A DNA stretch of 47,098 bases from an uncultured Ruminococcus sp. (GCA_934476515.1 CAKSNZ010000013.1:1-47098), one strand, 5' to 3'; positions 26,029 to 35,962 are shown, counted from the stretch's first letter. A program made the numbers and translations. Notes: generated from the sequence alone by a model not told the origin.

Positions 26029-27858
26029 TTATTCAACTGTTACTGACTTTGCAAGGTTTCTTGGTTTATCAATATCGTTACCTCTTGATAAAGCAGTATA
26101 GTAAGCAATAAGCTGAAGTGGAACAATAGCAAGCATAGGCATAAGCTCTTCTCTAAACTTAGGTACTTGGATAATCTGGTCAGCTACATCCTCACCAAAT
26201 GTGTTATCTTCGTCACAAATAAGTATAACATATGCACCTCTTGCCTTAACTTCCTTAACATTAGAAATTGTTTTTTCAAGAAGTTGGTTCTGAGTTGCAA
26301 CTGCAATAACAGGCATATCCTTAGTAATCAGAGAAATTGTACCATGCTTTAGTTCACCTGCTGCATAGCTTTCGCTATGAATATAAGAAATTTCCTTTAG
26401 CTTTAGTGAACCTTCCATAGAAAGTGCATAGTCAAGACCTCTACCTATATATAGTAGGCTATCAGCATTGATTAGTGTACTACCAACATACTGACAATCA
26501 TCCATAATCTTGTCTAGTGTTTCCTTAACTTTATCAGGAACTTCTAGCAAAGAAGAAACAAGTGACTTACATTCTTCTTCAGTAATCTTACCCTTAGCAA
26601 AAGCAAATTGGAAAGCAAACAGATACATAACTGCAATCTGTACCATATAAGCCTTTGTAGATGCAACGGCAATTTCAGGACCTGCGTGAGTATAGATAAG
26701 CATATCAGCCTCTCTTGCAATTGAGCTACCCTTTGCATTTACAATAGCAAGTGTCTTTGCACCATATTCCTTAGCAAGTGCCATTGCTGCTTTACTGTCG
26801 GCAGTTTCACCACTTTGAGAAATAATAATTACAAGGTCACCTTCACCCACAAGTGGGTTTCTGTATCTAAATTCAGAAGCAATATCAACATTAACCGGAA
26901 CTCTTGCAAGTTGTTCAATAACATACTTACCAACCATACCGGCATGCATAGCAGTACCACAAGCTACAATGTGGATATTCTTAAATTCTCTTAGCTTTTC
27001 AACAGTAATGCCACATTCTGATAGGTCAGGCATACCGTTTACAATTCTAGGAATAATAGTTCTCTTAATTGAGTCAGGCTGTTCATGGATTTCCTTAATC
27101 ATAAAGTGTGGGTAGCCACCCTTTTCGGCAGCATCCATATCCCAATCAGCCTCTTGAAGTTCCTTAGTAACAGGTAGCATATGACTGTCAAAGAACTCTA
27201 CACCGTCATGAGAAAGTTTTACAATTTCATCATGGTCCATTAGGTAATACTTCTTAGTATAGTTTAGAATTGCAGGTACATCGGAAGCAATGAAACATTC
27301 TTTCTTTTCTTCACCGATACCAACAATCAGAGGACTTTCTCTTCTAACTGCATATACAACATCAGGGAAATCTGCAAATACAATACCAAAAGCAAAGCTA
27401 CCCTTTAACATACGGATAACATTGTGAATTGTATCAATAGGGTCCCCGTTGTACTTATAGTCAAGAAGCTGAGCTACAACCTCAGTATCTGTTTCAGAAA
27501 GGAAAGTTCTGCCTTTCTTTAATAGATATTCCTTTAGTTCAATATAATTTTCAATAATACCGTTATGTACGATAGTTACTCTCTTACCGGAATGAGGGTG
27601 ACTGTTAATGTCAGAAGGCTGACCGTGAGTAGCCCAACGAGTATGACCGATACCGGCATGACCAAGTGGCTTACCCTCTCTTTCCATTTTTTCTGATAAA
27701 TCTTTTAATCTGCCTTTAGTCTTAGCAACTTCAATCTTGCCATTTTCAAAAACAGCAATACCGGCAGAATCGTAGCCTCTGTACTCAAGTCTTGTTAAAG
27801 CTGAAACAAGCACATCACTACAATCTCTAGGTCCTACATAACCTACAATACCACACAT
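26029..27858 (-). CDS. glmS: Glutamine-fructose-6-phosphate aminotransferase GlmS
   Basis: 609 residues from ATG 27858. This start makes Cys2 (MCGIVGYVG) the N-terminal nucleophile after Met removal, and GGAG lies 9 nt upstream. N-terminal glutaminase domain (GHTRWATHG), then two SIS isomerase domains (CGTAMHAG, ISQSGETADS). It makes glucosamine-6-phosphate for peptidoglycan and surface sugars. It lies 28 nt after the CapD-like gene and is probably co-transcribed. No glmS ribozyme fits in this gap, so feedback by that route appears absent. Confidence 0.97.
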   Translation of the reverse strand: MCGIVGYVGPRDCSDVLVSALTRLEYRGYDSAGIAVFENGKIEVAKTKGRLKDLSEKMEREGKPLGHAGIGHTRWATHGQPSDINSHPHSGKRVTIVHNGIIENYIELKEYLLKKGRTFLSETDTEVVAQLLDYKYNGDPIDTIHNVIRMLKGSFAFGIVFADFPDVVYAVRRESPLIVGIGEEKKECFIASDVPAILNYTKKYYLMDHDEIVKLSHDGVEFFDSHMLPVTKELQEADWDMDAAEKGGYPHFMIKEIHEQPDSIKRTIIPRIVNGMPDLSECGITVEKLREFKNIHIVACGTAMHAGMVGKYVIEQLARVPVNVDIASEFRYRNPLVGEGDLVIIISQSGETADSKAAMALAKEYGAKTLAIVNAKGSSIAREADMLIYTHAGPEIAVASTKAYMVQIAVMYLFAFQFAFAKGKITEEECKSLVSSLLEVPDKVKETLDKIMDDCQYVGSTLINADSLLYIGRGLDYALSMEGSLKLKEISYIHSESYAAGELKHGTISLITKDMPVIAVATQNQLLEKTISNVKEVKARGAYVILICDEDNTFGEDVADQIIQVPKFREELMPMLAIVPLQLIAYYTALSRGNDIDKPRNLAKSVTVE

Positions 27859-27886
27859 ATATTTTTTCTCCAATACTTAAAATAAA

Positions 27887-29788
27887 TTATTTATTTGTTT
27901 GATGGTTGAAAGTTGGCACAATCTCAGCCAACAGTTTAAGAGCCTCATCATCATCATTTTCACTTGCACATTCCTTAAGTTCATCAAGTGAATGAAGTAA
28001 CTTGTCTTTGTCAATGTGAATCTGATTACCGATGAAAATCTTTTCATTATCTGTCTGTTTAAGTCCTTCTTCATCCATCAAAAGTTCCTCAAATAATTTT
28101 TCACCGGGACGAAGACCTGTGAACTTAATCTCAACATCTTTATAAGGAATCTTGCCGTACATTCTACATAGATTTTCAGCAAGAGTTGTTATCTTAACAG
28201 GTTCACCCATATCAAGTACAAAGATTTCCCCACCTTTAGCCATACTTGCAGCCTCAAGTACAAGAGATACAGCCTCAGGTATTGTCATAAAGTATCTGAT
28301 AATATCAGGGTGAGTTACGGTAATAGGCTTACCGTTTTCAATTTGTCTTCTAAAAATAGGAATAACCGAACCGTTACTTCCAAGTACATTACCGAAACGA
28401 GTAGTTACAAAGTCTGTACCTGTTGTATTTTGGCTCATATACTGAATAATCATTTCGCAACATCTTTTTGTTGCACCCATAACATTAGTAGGGTTTACTG
28501 CCTTATCTGTACTAATCATTACAAATTTCTTTACACCATATTTTTGTGCAAGTCTTGCAACATTATATGTACCGAAAATATTATTCTTAATTGCTTCACA
28601 AGGAACTGTTTCCATTAGTGGAACATGCTTATGGGCAGCTGCGTGCCACACAAGGTCAGGTCTTTCCTGTGCAAAAATCTGTTCCATCTTGTCATAATCT
28701 CTGACAGAAGCGATAATTGTATCAAGGTTTACCTTATCGCCATATTCAAGGCGTAATTCTTGTTGTATATCATATGCGTTATTTTCGTATATGTCAACTA
28801 TAACAATTCTTTTAGGGTTATATTGTGCAATTTGTCTTACAAGTTCAGAGCCGATTGAGCCACCACCACCGGTAATCATACAAACTTTGCCTTCAACTAA
28901 AGTTTTGATTGATGACTTATCAAATGTAATAGGTGGTCTGCCAAGTAAATCTTCAATTCTAATATCCTTAACTTGGTTTAGCAGTCTTGTACCGTCCTCT
29001 CCTTCATCAAGGAGTAGCTTTGAAATATAAGGAATAATCTTGATTTTACATTTTGTCTTAGAACAAATATCAAGAATTCTCTTTCTTTCTTCTTCTTCAC
29101 ATGAAGGAATAGCAAAGATAATAAGTGAAATATTTTCTTTTTCGCAAATTTTGGGGATATCGGTAGTTTGTCCCAAGACTCTAACACTGTTAATAACATT
29201 GTTCTGCTTTAGTATGTCATCATCAACAAAACCTACAGGGAAAATTGATTTTGATGGGTTATCTGAGTCTTGCTTTGCATTAAAAATATCTTCCAGAATA
29301 ATCCTACCGGCATTACCTGCACCCACAATAATAGTTCTTTCGCCTACATCAATAGCACCGGCATCATTAATTTTAATAAATGCTCGTTTAAAAATTAATC
29401 TAAATAATACAACACCAACTACTGAAAGCCCACCACTAATAAGTGTATATGGAAGAACATAGTTAAATGAATTGTATCTTAAAGAAAGAACTAATGTACT
29501 TAATACAACACCGGCTACCATACCGATAAGGCAAGACAGATAGTCCTTTGCATTAAAATATCTCCAAGCCTTGTTATATGCTCCACATATAAACAAGCAA
29601 CAAATACATATAATAACATTTATAAGTATAGAAACAACAACATAAGGTGTTTCCACGATGCTTCTAAATCCTGTTTGAAAATCTAATACTTGTAAAATAA
29701 AGTTTGATATAACGCCACAAATTGAAATAATCACTGCATCAACAATAAGTAGCATCACTTTTCTGAAATTAAAATTTGAAATTCGCAT
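27887..29788 (-). CDS. CapD/FlaA1-like nucleoside-sugar 4,6-dehydratase, membrane form
   Basis: 633 residues from ATG 29788 (GAGAGG just upstream; an earlier ATG lacks spacing). Four N-terminal membrane helices (about 8-115), a Rossmann segment (VGAGNAGRIILEDI), then the extended SDR catalytic domain with MITGGGGSIGSELV and STDKAVNPTNVMGATKR. Met replaces the SDR Tyr, as usual for UDP-GlcNAc 4,6-dehydratases of the PglF/CapD group. It probably makes a keto-deoxy sugar nucleotide for a surface polysaccharide or glycan. It is followed by glmS, which supplies the amino sugar precursor. The exact sugar is unproven. Confidence 0.92.
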   Translation of the reverse strand: MRISNFNFRKVMLLIVDAVIISICGVISNFILQVLDFQTGFRSIVETPYVVVSILINVIICICCLFICGAYNKAWRYFNAKDYLSCLIGMVAGVVLSTLVLSLRYNSFNYVLPYTLISGGLSVVGVVLFRLIFKRAFIKINDAGAIDVGERTIIVGAGNAGRIILEDIFNAKQDSDNPSKSIFPVGFVDDDILKQNNVINSVRVLGQTTDIPKICEKENISLIIFAIPSCEEEERKRILDICSKTKCKIKIIPYISKLLLDEGEDGTRLLNQVKDIRIEDLLGRPPITFDKSSIKTLVEGKVCMITGGGGSIGSELVRQIAQYNPKRIVIVDIYENNAYDIQQELRLEYGDKVNLDTIIASVRDYDKMEQIFAQERPDLVWHAAAHKHVPLMETVPCEAIKNNIFGTYNVARLAQKYGVKKFVMISTDKAVNPTNVMGATKRCCEMIIQYMSQNTTGTDFVTTRFGNVLGSNGSVIPIFRRQIENGKPITVTHPDIIRYFMTIPEAVSLVLEAASMAKGGEIFVLDMGEPVKITTLAENLCRMYGKIPYKDVEIKFTGLRPGEKLFEELLMDEEGLKQTDNEKIFIGNQIHIDKDKLLHSLDELKECASENDDDEALKLLAEIVPTFNHQTNK

Positions 29789-29990
29789 ATTTACCTCTCC
29801 GGAGTTCCCTCTAAACCTCAACTCACATAAAGGTACTCCACAAGTAAATTATATAACTTATAAATTGTAAAGTCAATGTAAAGTGATTTTTTCTATATAT
29901 ATGTCCAATACAGTGATAATAATTTGTTCGTATATAATATAATATTTTTAAAACATTTGCTACATAAAACGTTTATGTGTTGCTTATGTT

Positions 29991-32351
29991 TTAATTACCA
30001 AAAAACTTATTAGCAGTTTCTACTGAAATAGCAGCAGTTTTGCAGTAGTAATCGGCATCAATCTTCTTAGCGTACTCCTCAGTAAGAACAGCACCACCAA
30101 CTAAAACTGCTGTATCTTTTAGTTCAGGTGTTTGTCTAATAAGAGCGATTGTGTCCTCCATACTCTTTAAGGTTGTTGTCATTAGAGCAGAAAGTCCAAC
30201 TAACTTAACATTTTCTTTTACTGCTGTTTCAACAACCAAAGCCGGTTCAACATCTCTGCCAAGGTCAATTACATCATAGCCGTAGTTTTCTAGTAGTACC
30301 TTAACAATATTTTTACCGATATCGTGAATATCACCCTTAACAGTAGCTAAGATAATTTTACCCTTTGATATACTTTCTTCATTTGAGGAAGCTAACTTTT
30401 CCTTAATAATCTCAAAGGCTTGTTGTGCTGCAGTAGCTGATGAAAGTAGTCCCGGTAAGAAAACTTTACCTTGTTCAAAAAGGTCGCCAACCTTATCAAG
30501 TGCCGGAATAAGCTCCTTGTCGATAATTTCCATAGGGTCAGTATCTTCCAACTTCTTAGCAGTAATATCGTGACATTCTTTCTTTAAACCTTTCATAACT
30601 GCATGAGTTAAAGTCATTTCGTGACTATCCTTAACTGTTTCAATTACATAGTCACTGTACTTTTCAATAAAGTCACGGCTCTCAGCATCAAAACCTTTTA
30701 GCACTCTAAATGCTCTGACTGCACCTGCCATACCGAATACACTAGGATTAATAATCGGCAAATCAAGACCTTTTTCCATAGCCATTGTTAGGAATGTTTG
30801 GTTAAGCAAAGGTCTGTGAGGTAAACCGAATGAAATATTACTAACACCAAGAACTGTCTTTACCTTGTATTTACTCTTAACAATTTCAATAGCGTCAAGG
30901 GTTTGTACTGCACCACTCTGCTGAGCAGAAACAGTAAGTGTTAGACAGTCAATGTAAATATCTTCTTCTCTAATACCAAGGGCAGTTGCTCTCTTAATAA
31001 TTCTTTCTGCAATTTCAACACGCTTTTCTGTTGTTTCAGGAATACCGTCTTCATCAAGGGTTAGACCTACAACAGATGCACCGTACTTTGCAACAATAGG
31101 TAAAATCTCTGTTAAGGACTTTTCCTCACCGTTTACAGAGTTTACAATTGCTCTACCGTTATATGCTCTAAGTCCGGCTTCAAGAACTTCCGGTTTTGTT
31201 GAGTCAAGCTGAAGTGGTAAATCAACAACACCCTGTACTGCTTTAACAACTTTAACCATCATTTCTTTTTCGTCAATTTCAGGATGACCTACATTAATGT
31301 CAAGAATTTCAGCACCGTCTTCTTGCTGACTGATAGCTTGACCTAGGATATAGTCCATATCGTTATTTACAAGTGCTTGTTTAAATAACTTTTTACCTGT
31401 AGGGTTGATTCTCTCACCGATAATTCTAGGCTGATTGATTTCCACTACAGTTGTACCGGAAGAAACTGCAGTTACATATGGGTGAACATTCTTTTCATAT
31501 TTATAATTCTTCAAGTCATTCTTTAAACACTTAATATATTCAGGAGTTGTACCACAACAACCACCAAGTACCTTTACCCCCAGCTTAGAAAGTGCAGAAA
31601 GTTTTTCACCGAATTCTTCGGCACCCATTGTATAAGTGTTGGTTACAGGGTCAGGCAGTCCGGCATTTGGCTTTGCAATAACAGGAACATTACACTTATT
31701 ACAAATTCTTTCTAGAATAGGAGCAATTTCATCAGGGCCTAAGGAACAGTTAAGACCAATAGCATCAGCCTTTAGTCCCTCTAGTGTAAGAATCATTGCC
31801 TCCGGTGAAACCCCCTGGAATGTTCTGCCGTTTTCCTCAAAACTCATTGTACAAAGAACAGGCTTGTCACTGTTTTCTTTACAAGCTAAAAGTGCAGTTT
31901 TCATTTCAAGTAAGTCTGTCATTGTTTCAATAGCAATAACATCATATCTATCATCGGCAGTAACAATTTCCTTAAAGATTTCATATGCTTCTTCCGGTGA
32001 TAAAGTACCGTTAGGTTGAAGTAGCTGACCGATAGGACCAATATCAAGTGCTACTAAAGCATCAGTACCTTCTACTGCTTTTTCAGTACAATCAAGGGCA
32101 GCTTTTACAACTTCCTTAACATCATAGCCTGTATCTTCCAATTTATATTTGTTGGTAGAAAATGTGTTTGAACAAATAATGTCACTACCTGCATTTACAT
32201 ATTCTCTGTGTACTTCAACAATAGTTTCAGGATTAGTAATATTAAGTACATTTGGGTTATGCCCCATCTCAAGACCTCTGTCCTGTAGCATTGTACCCAT
32301 ACCACCGTCATATATAATAAAGTCTTTTTGTAGTAATGTTTTGAAATCCAT
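29991..32351 (-). CDS. metH: Cobalamin-dependent methionine synthase MetH (no reactivation domain)
   Basis: 786 residues. Transfers methyl from methyltetrahydrofolate to homocysteine. Modules: homocysteine domain with zinc cysteines (LNCSLGP, LGGCCGTTPEY), pterin domain (INPTGKKLF, EILDINVGHPEID), cobalamin cap and binding domain with the lower axial His in GDIHDIGKN (near residue 675). The C-terminal AdoMet reactivation domain of the long enzyme is missing and is supplied by the gene immediately upstream, whose stop overlaps this start (TAATG). AAGGGAG precedes it. Requires cobalamin; no cobalamin riboswitch is seen. Confidence 0.96.
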   Translation of the reverse strand: MDFKTLLQKDFIIYDGGMGTMLQDRGLEMGHNPNVLNITNPETIVEVHREYVNAGSDIICSNTFSTNKYKLEDTGYDVKEVVKAALDCTEKAVEGTDALVALDIGPIGQLLQPNGTLSPEEAYEIFKEIVTADDRYDVIAIETMTDLLEMKTALLACKENSDKPVLCTMSFEENGRTFQGVSPEAMILTLEGLKADAIGLNCSLGPDEIAPILERICNKCNVPVIAKPNAGLPDPVTNTYTMGAEEFGEKLSALSKLGVKVLGGCCGTTPEYIKCLKNDLKNYKYEKNVHPYVTAVSSGTTVVEINQPRIIGERINPTGKKLFKQALVNNDMDYILGQAISQQEDGAEILDINVGHPEIDEKEMMVKVVKAVQGVVDLPLQLDSTKPEVLEAGLRAYNGRAIVNSVNGEEKSLTEILPIVAKYGASVVGLTLDEDGIPETTEKRVEIAERIIKRATALGIREEDIYIDCLTLTVSAQQSGAVQTLDAIEIVKSKYKVKTVLGVSNISFGLPHRPLLNQTFLTMAMEKGLDLPIINPSVFGMAGAVRAFRVLKGFDAESRDFIEKYSDYVIETVKDSHEMTLTHAVMKGLKKECHDITAKKLEDTDPMEIIDKELIPALDKVGDLFEQGKVFLPGLLSSATAAQQAFEIIKEKLASSNEESISKGKIILATVKGDIHDIGKNIVKVLLENYGYDVIDLGRDVEPALVVETAVKENVKLVGLSALMTTTLKSMEDTIALIRQTPELKDTAVLVGGAVLTEEYAKKIDADYYCKTAAISVETANKFFGN

Positions 32352-32983
32352 TAGTTCTCCCTTCTATATGGACAATTCTTGTTTCCACACTTCATACACT
32401 TTGAAGTACAGTTGATTTTTCCCTTTACTTCATTTTTATTTAGTCCGATTACTGCTGTAACAGACTTTGTAGGATTAAGCAACAAACTGTCTGTTAGGCT
32501 TAGTCCCAGCTTTTTCTCTGTATTTAAGATTTTAACAACTTCTCTTTGTTTTTCAAGAGGATAATCCCCATAACCGGGACTGAATCTGTTGGTAAAGTAA
32601 AGACCTTTGTATCTTTCCTTTAACTCATCCTCAATCTTATCCATAAACTGTTCAATAGCAACAGATGCCATTGAATCAACTACAACAGCCTTTGCCATAT
32701 CGGTTATCTGAGTTTTCCTCAAAAGTTTTTCTACATATATGCCTAAAGTTGCAGCAATAAGCAAGACCTTCTCGCTTTCTGCTACAACTTTCTTAATGTC
32801 ATTGCCACCAAGTGCCGGACTGTCCTTTGGAATTTCTGTAAAGGTATATGCAGGTCTGCAAACCTTTAACAGTTCATTTTCCACTTCATCCATAATGTCA
32901 CTTGTCATTTTGTCAGGGTTAAGTGCCTTAGCACCCATATAACGAAGTGCCTCTGACCTATTTAAATTTGATAATGTTATCAT
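32351..32983 (-). CDS. Stand-alone methionine synthase reactivation protein
   Basis: 210 residues. Resembles the reactivation (Met_synt_B12) domain of MetH as a separate polypeptide, with FSPGYGDYPLEKQ and LSLTDSLLLNPTKSVTAVIG. It would bind AdoMet and help re-methylate oxidised cobalamin on MetH. The C-terminus adds CTSKCMKCGNKNCPYR, a four-cysteine cluster absent from E. coli MetH that could hold an iron-sulfur centre or zinc. It overlaps metF by four bases (ATGA) and metH by one, so the three are tightly coupled. The separate form is common in clostridia; the reductant is unknown. Confidence 0.88.
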   Translation of the reverse strand: MITLSNLNRSEALRYMGAKALNPDKMTSDIMDEVENELLKVCRPAYTFTEIPKDSPALGGNDIKKVVAESEKVLLIAATLGIYVEKLLRKTQITDMAKAVVVDSMASVAIEQFMDKIEDELKERYKGLYFTNRFSPGYGDYPLEKQREVVKILNTEKKLGLSLTDSLLLNPTKSVTAVIGLNKNEVKGKINCTSKCMKCGNKNCPYRREN

Positions 32984-33846
32984 AACATACTTCCAATTGC
33001 TTCTGTAATTTTTCCGGCTACATAAGGATTGTTCATTGTGTATAGGTGAATACCGTCAACGCCATGTGCAATTAAATCAACAATCTGCTGAATTGCATAA
33101 GCAATACCGGCATCTCTTAGAGCCTCAGGATTGTTCTCATACTTCTGCATTATTCTTGAGAAGTTAGCAGGAAGACTAGCACCACACATTGAAACCATTC
33201 TCTGAATTTGCTTTGTATTTGTAACAGGCATAATACCGGCTGCAATAGGTACATCAATACCGGCACATCTAGCCATATCCTGGAATTTATAGAACACTTC
33301 ATTGTCAAAGAATAGCTGGGAAATTAGGTGTTCTGCACCACACTCAACCTTATGCTTTAAGTTCTTAATGTCTTCAACCATATCCTTTGCTTCCATATGT
33401 ACTTCAGGATAACAAGCACCGGCAAGTTCAAAGTCACCTCTTGCCTTAATATAACTACACAAATCACTTGCGTGTAAAAAGTCTTTCTTTGGTTCAACAC
33501 CGGGAACAATGTCGCCTCTTAAAGCAAGGATGTTTTCAATACCTTTTGACTTAAATTCATCAAGTTCCTTTTCTACAGAAACTTTGTCATTGTTAACACA
33601 AGTTAAATGAGCAAGTGGTTCAACACCAAATAACTTTACTTTTTCAGCAATAATTGCAGTATTGTTAGCTTCAGTACCACCTGCTCCGTATGTAACGGAA
33701 ATATAAGCAGGATTCATCTTTGCAAGTTCATCAAGTGCTTTATAAACTGTTTCAATACCACTTGTCTTTTTAGGTGGGAAAACTTCAAATGATAATACTG
33801 TCTTTCCCTCTTCTTTAGCCTTTGTATATAAGTTACTTAGTTTCAT
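32980..33846 (-). CDS. metF: 5,10-methylenetetrahydrofolate reductase MetF
   Basis: 288 residues of the TIM-barrel MTHFR family; short bacterial form lacking a regulatory extension. Family stretches SFEVFPPKK, SVTYGAGGT, NILALRGD and SQLFFDNEVFY are present. It makes methyltetrahydrofolate for MetH encoded two genes later. FAD-containing; the electron donor (NADH, ferredoxin or a partner protein) is not indicated. GAGGTATAATT precedes ATG. It lies 22 nt after the CYTH gene. Confidence 0.96.
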   Translation of the reverse strand: MKLSNLYTKAKEEGKTVLSFEVFPPKKTSGIETVYKALDELAKMNPAYISVTYGAGGTEANNTAIIAEKVKLFGVEPLAHLTCVNNDKVSVEKELDEFKSKGIENILALRGDIVPGVEPKKDFLHASDLCSYIKARGDFELAGACYPEVHMEAKDMVEDIKNLKHKVECGAEHLISQLFFDNEVFYKFQDMARCAGIDVPIAAGIMPVTNTKQIQRMVSMCGASLPANFSRIMQKYENNPEALRDAGIAYAIQQIVDLIAHGVDGIHLYTMNNPYVAGKITEAIGSML

Positions 33847-33868
33847 AATTATACCTCTATATCTTTCC

Positions 33869-34381
33869 TTAGTTTAAATCCTCAGTAATAATTTTTTGTG
33901 CAAGGTTTGAGTTAGTATATCTGCTGTCATCGGTTACTTCTTTAATAACCTTTACACAAGGAGGAATAGGAATTTTTGCATCTTCACTATTTACCTCACA
34001 CTCCATAAATGCTCTGTCATTCCAAAAAGGAAACACATCTATTTCGTACTTTAACCCTTCATAAATAAAAGTATGACGAACCTTGTTGATAGTATTAAAG
34101 CCTTCTCTTTTATGCTTCATTATTTTGTTATATTCTTCCTCAGTAATTTCATCTTCGTATTCAACTCTTGTTAGGTTGGTAATCTTCTTCTTAAAAGTTT
34201 TGTAGAATTTATAATTACCTTTCTTACCTCTTCTACGAATTCTACCGTAAACAGAATGTTCCATATAATTAGTATAGGTTTGCTCAATTTCCGAATAATC
34301 ATAATCTGTCATATTTTTCATCATATCAACAGATGGATATTCAATCAGCCATTTTCTCTCTATCTCTAAGGGTTCGTTCAT
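33869..34381 (-). CDS. CYTH domain protein (triphosphate tunnel family)
   Basis: 170 residues. Starts with the signature ExExK (IERKW), followed by the basic tunnel strands (YGRIRRRGKKGNYKFYKTFKKK, YEDEITEEEYNK, KVRHTFIYEG) and acidic EIDVFPFW...FMECEV. Members hydrolyse inorganic tripolyphosphate or thiamine triphosphate, or bind similar polyphosphates; which one applies cannot be told. It is the first gene of the metF operon (AAGGTG site), an association with no obvious reason. Confidence 0.88.
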   Translation of the reverse strand: MNEPLEIERKWLIEYPSVDMMKNMTDYDYSEIEQTYTNYMEHSVYGRIRRRGKKGNYKFYKTFKKKITNLTRVEYEDEITEEEYNKIMKHKREGFNTINKVRHTFIYEGLKYEIDVFPFWNDRAFMECEVNSEDAKIPIPPCVKVIKEVTDDSRYTNSNLAQKIITEDLN

Positions 34382-34587
34382 TTTTTCACCTTGTCTTTTC
34401 TAATTAATATCTTTAAGACATTTAGTATTTTACCATAGCTTTTAATATATACAAAATACTTATTATTTATGTTTGATATAGTTAAAAACTATAGCAAAAT
34501 CAAAATCTATACAAATTCTATTTTTAAATATGCAGATTAATTGTAACATATAAAGTTCAAATTTACCATATTATTTTTCATAGTTTT

Positions 34588-34616
34588 TTGCATATTATAA
34601 AAAATAGTGATAAAAT
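34588..34616 (+). promoter_or_regulatory. Putative promoter of the metallophosphoesterase gene
   Basis: TTGCAT (34588-34593), 17-nt spacer, TAAAAT (34611-34616). Transcription would start only about 10 nt before the chosen ATG, at the GGTGGT site, so either the promoter or the start needs checking. Confidence 0.4.
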
Positions 34617-34632
34617 ATTTTTGGTGGTATAT

Positions 34633-35499
34633 ATGAAGATTAAGAAACATAAGGTTGCTTTTACCTTACTTTGCATTTTTCTTGCAATTATTCTATTTAC
34701 AATAGGCAACATAATATATAGCAACTACTGTTTAACCTATAGCAATTATACTGTTGAAACTAACAAAATCAAAGGTTCGGTAAAGATGGTTGTAATCTCT
34801 GATACTGAGGGTGGTTTTGTAGGTAAGGACAATAAAAGACTTATTAAGAAAATCGATAATGCAAATCCTGAAATAGTTTGTATTGTTGGCGATATGGTAG
34901 AGAAAAATTCTAACAATTACGACAGTGCTATTTCTATTTGTAAAAGCCTAGCTAAAAAATATCCAACCTATTATGCACTGGGTAATCACGAAGTAGGACT
35001 AAATGATAAACTAAAATCATTTGAAAATAAAATTTCTGAAACAGGTGTTACTCTGCTAGACAATAAAATGGTAGACTACAAAACTAAGTCAGGTGATAAA
35101 TTAACAATAGCAGGTATAAAGGACTATCCATTCTTTGAATACTATGCACCTGACTATAACAATGATGAAAATAAACTTTTTCAAAGCTACCTAAAGCAAG
35201 AGGATAACAGTCACTTCTCAGTTTTACTTTGTCATAAGCCTGAGTGCTACACTTGGTCATTTAAAGACTACAACATTGACCTAATGATTTCAGGTCATAC
35301 TCATGGTGGCATAATTAGAATTCCATTTTTAGGTGGTGTATATGCTCCTGAACAAGGTTACTTTCCAAAATACACCAAAGGATACTTTAAAGAAAAAAAT
35401 GTAAATCTAATCATCACTTCCGGACTAAACACTTCAAGAAATATTCCAAGATTTTTCAATCCACTTGATGTTACGGTAGTTACAATTAAAGGTAAATAG
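34633..35499 (+). CDS. Membrane-anchored metallophosphoesterase, altered first motif
   Basis: 288 residues from ATG 34633 (GGTGGT upstream). An N-terminal anchor (about 9-28) leads to a YkuE-like calcineurin fold outside the membrane. Motifs: SDTEGG (57-59, where most relatives have Asp-x-His), GDMVE (Asp87), GNHE (118-120), LLCHKPE and SGHTHGG. The usual His of the first motif is Glu59, which could still bind a metal but is unusual. Close relatives cleave UDP-sugars or lipid-linked phosphates; the substrate is unknown. Located before spoIIID, 60 nt apart, with no terminator between. Confidence 0.87.
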   Translation: MKIKKHKVAFTLLCIFLAIILFTIGNIIYSNYCLTYSNYTVETNKIKGSVKMVVISDTEGGFVGKDNKRLIKKIDNANPEIVCIVGDMVEKNSNNYDSAISICKSLAKKYPTYYALGNHEVGLNDKLKSFENKISETGVTLLDNKMVDYKTKSGDKLTIAGIKDYPFFEYYAPDYNNDENKLFQSYLKQEDNSHFSVLLCHKPECYTWSFKDYNIDLMISGHTHGGIIRIPFLGGVYAPEQGYFPKYTKGYFKEKNVNLIITSGLNTSRNIPRFFNPLDVTVVTIKGK

Positions 35500-35559
35500 T
35501 AGTAATAAAAGAAATTCCCATAGCATAAATTTAACTATCCTTAAAGGGAGGGTTAATAT

Positions 35560-35829
35560 GTGAAAGGAATTGTGGAAGAACGAGCTGTTACCCTAGGCAA
35601 TTATATTGCAGAAAGTGGAGATACTGTACGGCAAACTGCCAAAAAATTCGGCATTAGCAAAAGTACCGTTCACAAAGATGTATCTTCAAGATTACAAAAA
35701 ATCAACCCATTGCTATACCTTGATGTAAAAAAAGTTCTTGAAATAAATAAAAGTGAGCGTCATATCCGTGGTGGAATTGCCACAAAAAACAAGTATCTTA
35801 ACCTTAGAAAGCAAAGAGAAAATACATAA
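35560..35829 (+). CDS. spoIIID: Sporulation transcriptional regulator SpoIIID
   Basis: 89 residues from GTG 35560, with AAAGGGAGG ahead. The conserved core TVRQTAKKFGISKSTVHKDVSSRL is the helix-turn-helix (quoted here in part: TVRQTAKKFGISKSTVHKDV). The protein acts in the mother cell, activating and repressing sigma-E-dependent genes and leading to sigma-K. A sigma-E-like pair (GTAATAAA at 35502, CATAAATT at 35524, spacer 14) lies upstream but is only a partial match. Its presence marks the organism as spore-forming. Followed by a good terminator. Confidence 0.96.
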   Translation: MKGIVEERAVTLGNYIAESGDTVRQTAKKFGISKSTVHKDVSSRLQKINPLLYLDVKKVLEINKSERHIRGGIATKNKYLNLRKQRENT

Positions 35830-35851
35830 ATAAAACAAAATATCACATTAT

Positions 35852-35889
35852 AAAAACAGAAGTCTTACATAAAAAGGCTTCTGTTTTTG
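35852..35889 (+). terminator. Terminator of spoIIID
   Basis: AACAGAAG (35855-35862) pairs with CTTCTGTT (35878-35885), with inner CTT/AAG pairing, followed by TTTTG. Confidence 0.85.
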
Positions 35890-35962
35890 TATATTTTCGT
35901 AAATTTCCACACATAAATATTCGACTAAAAGCAACATTTTACATATATTTCTATACCTTTAC

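Noticed and set aside
27859..27886. glmS ribozyme upstream of glmS
   Set aside because: Only 28 nt separate the genes, too short for the ribozyme fold.
34382..34632. SAM or cobalamin riboswitch ahead of the metF-metH operon
   Set aside because: No conserved core sequences recognised and little stable structure; the gap is plain AT-rich DNA with a plus-strand promoter.
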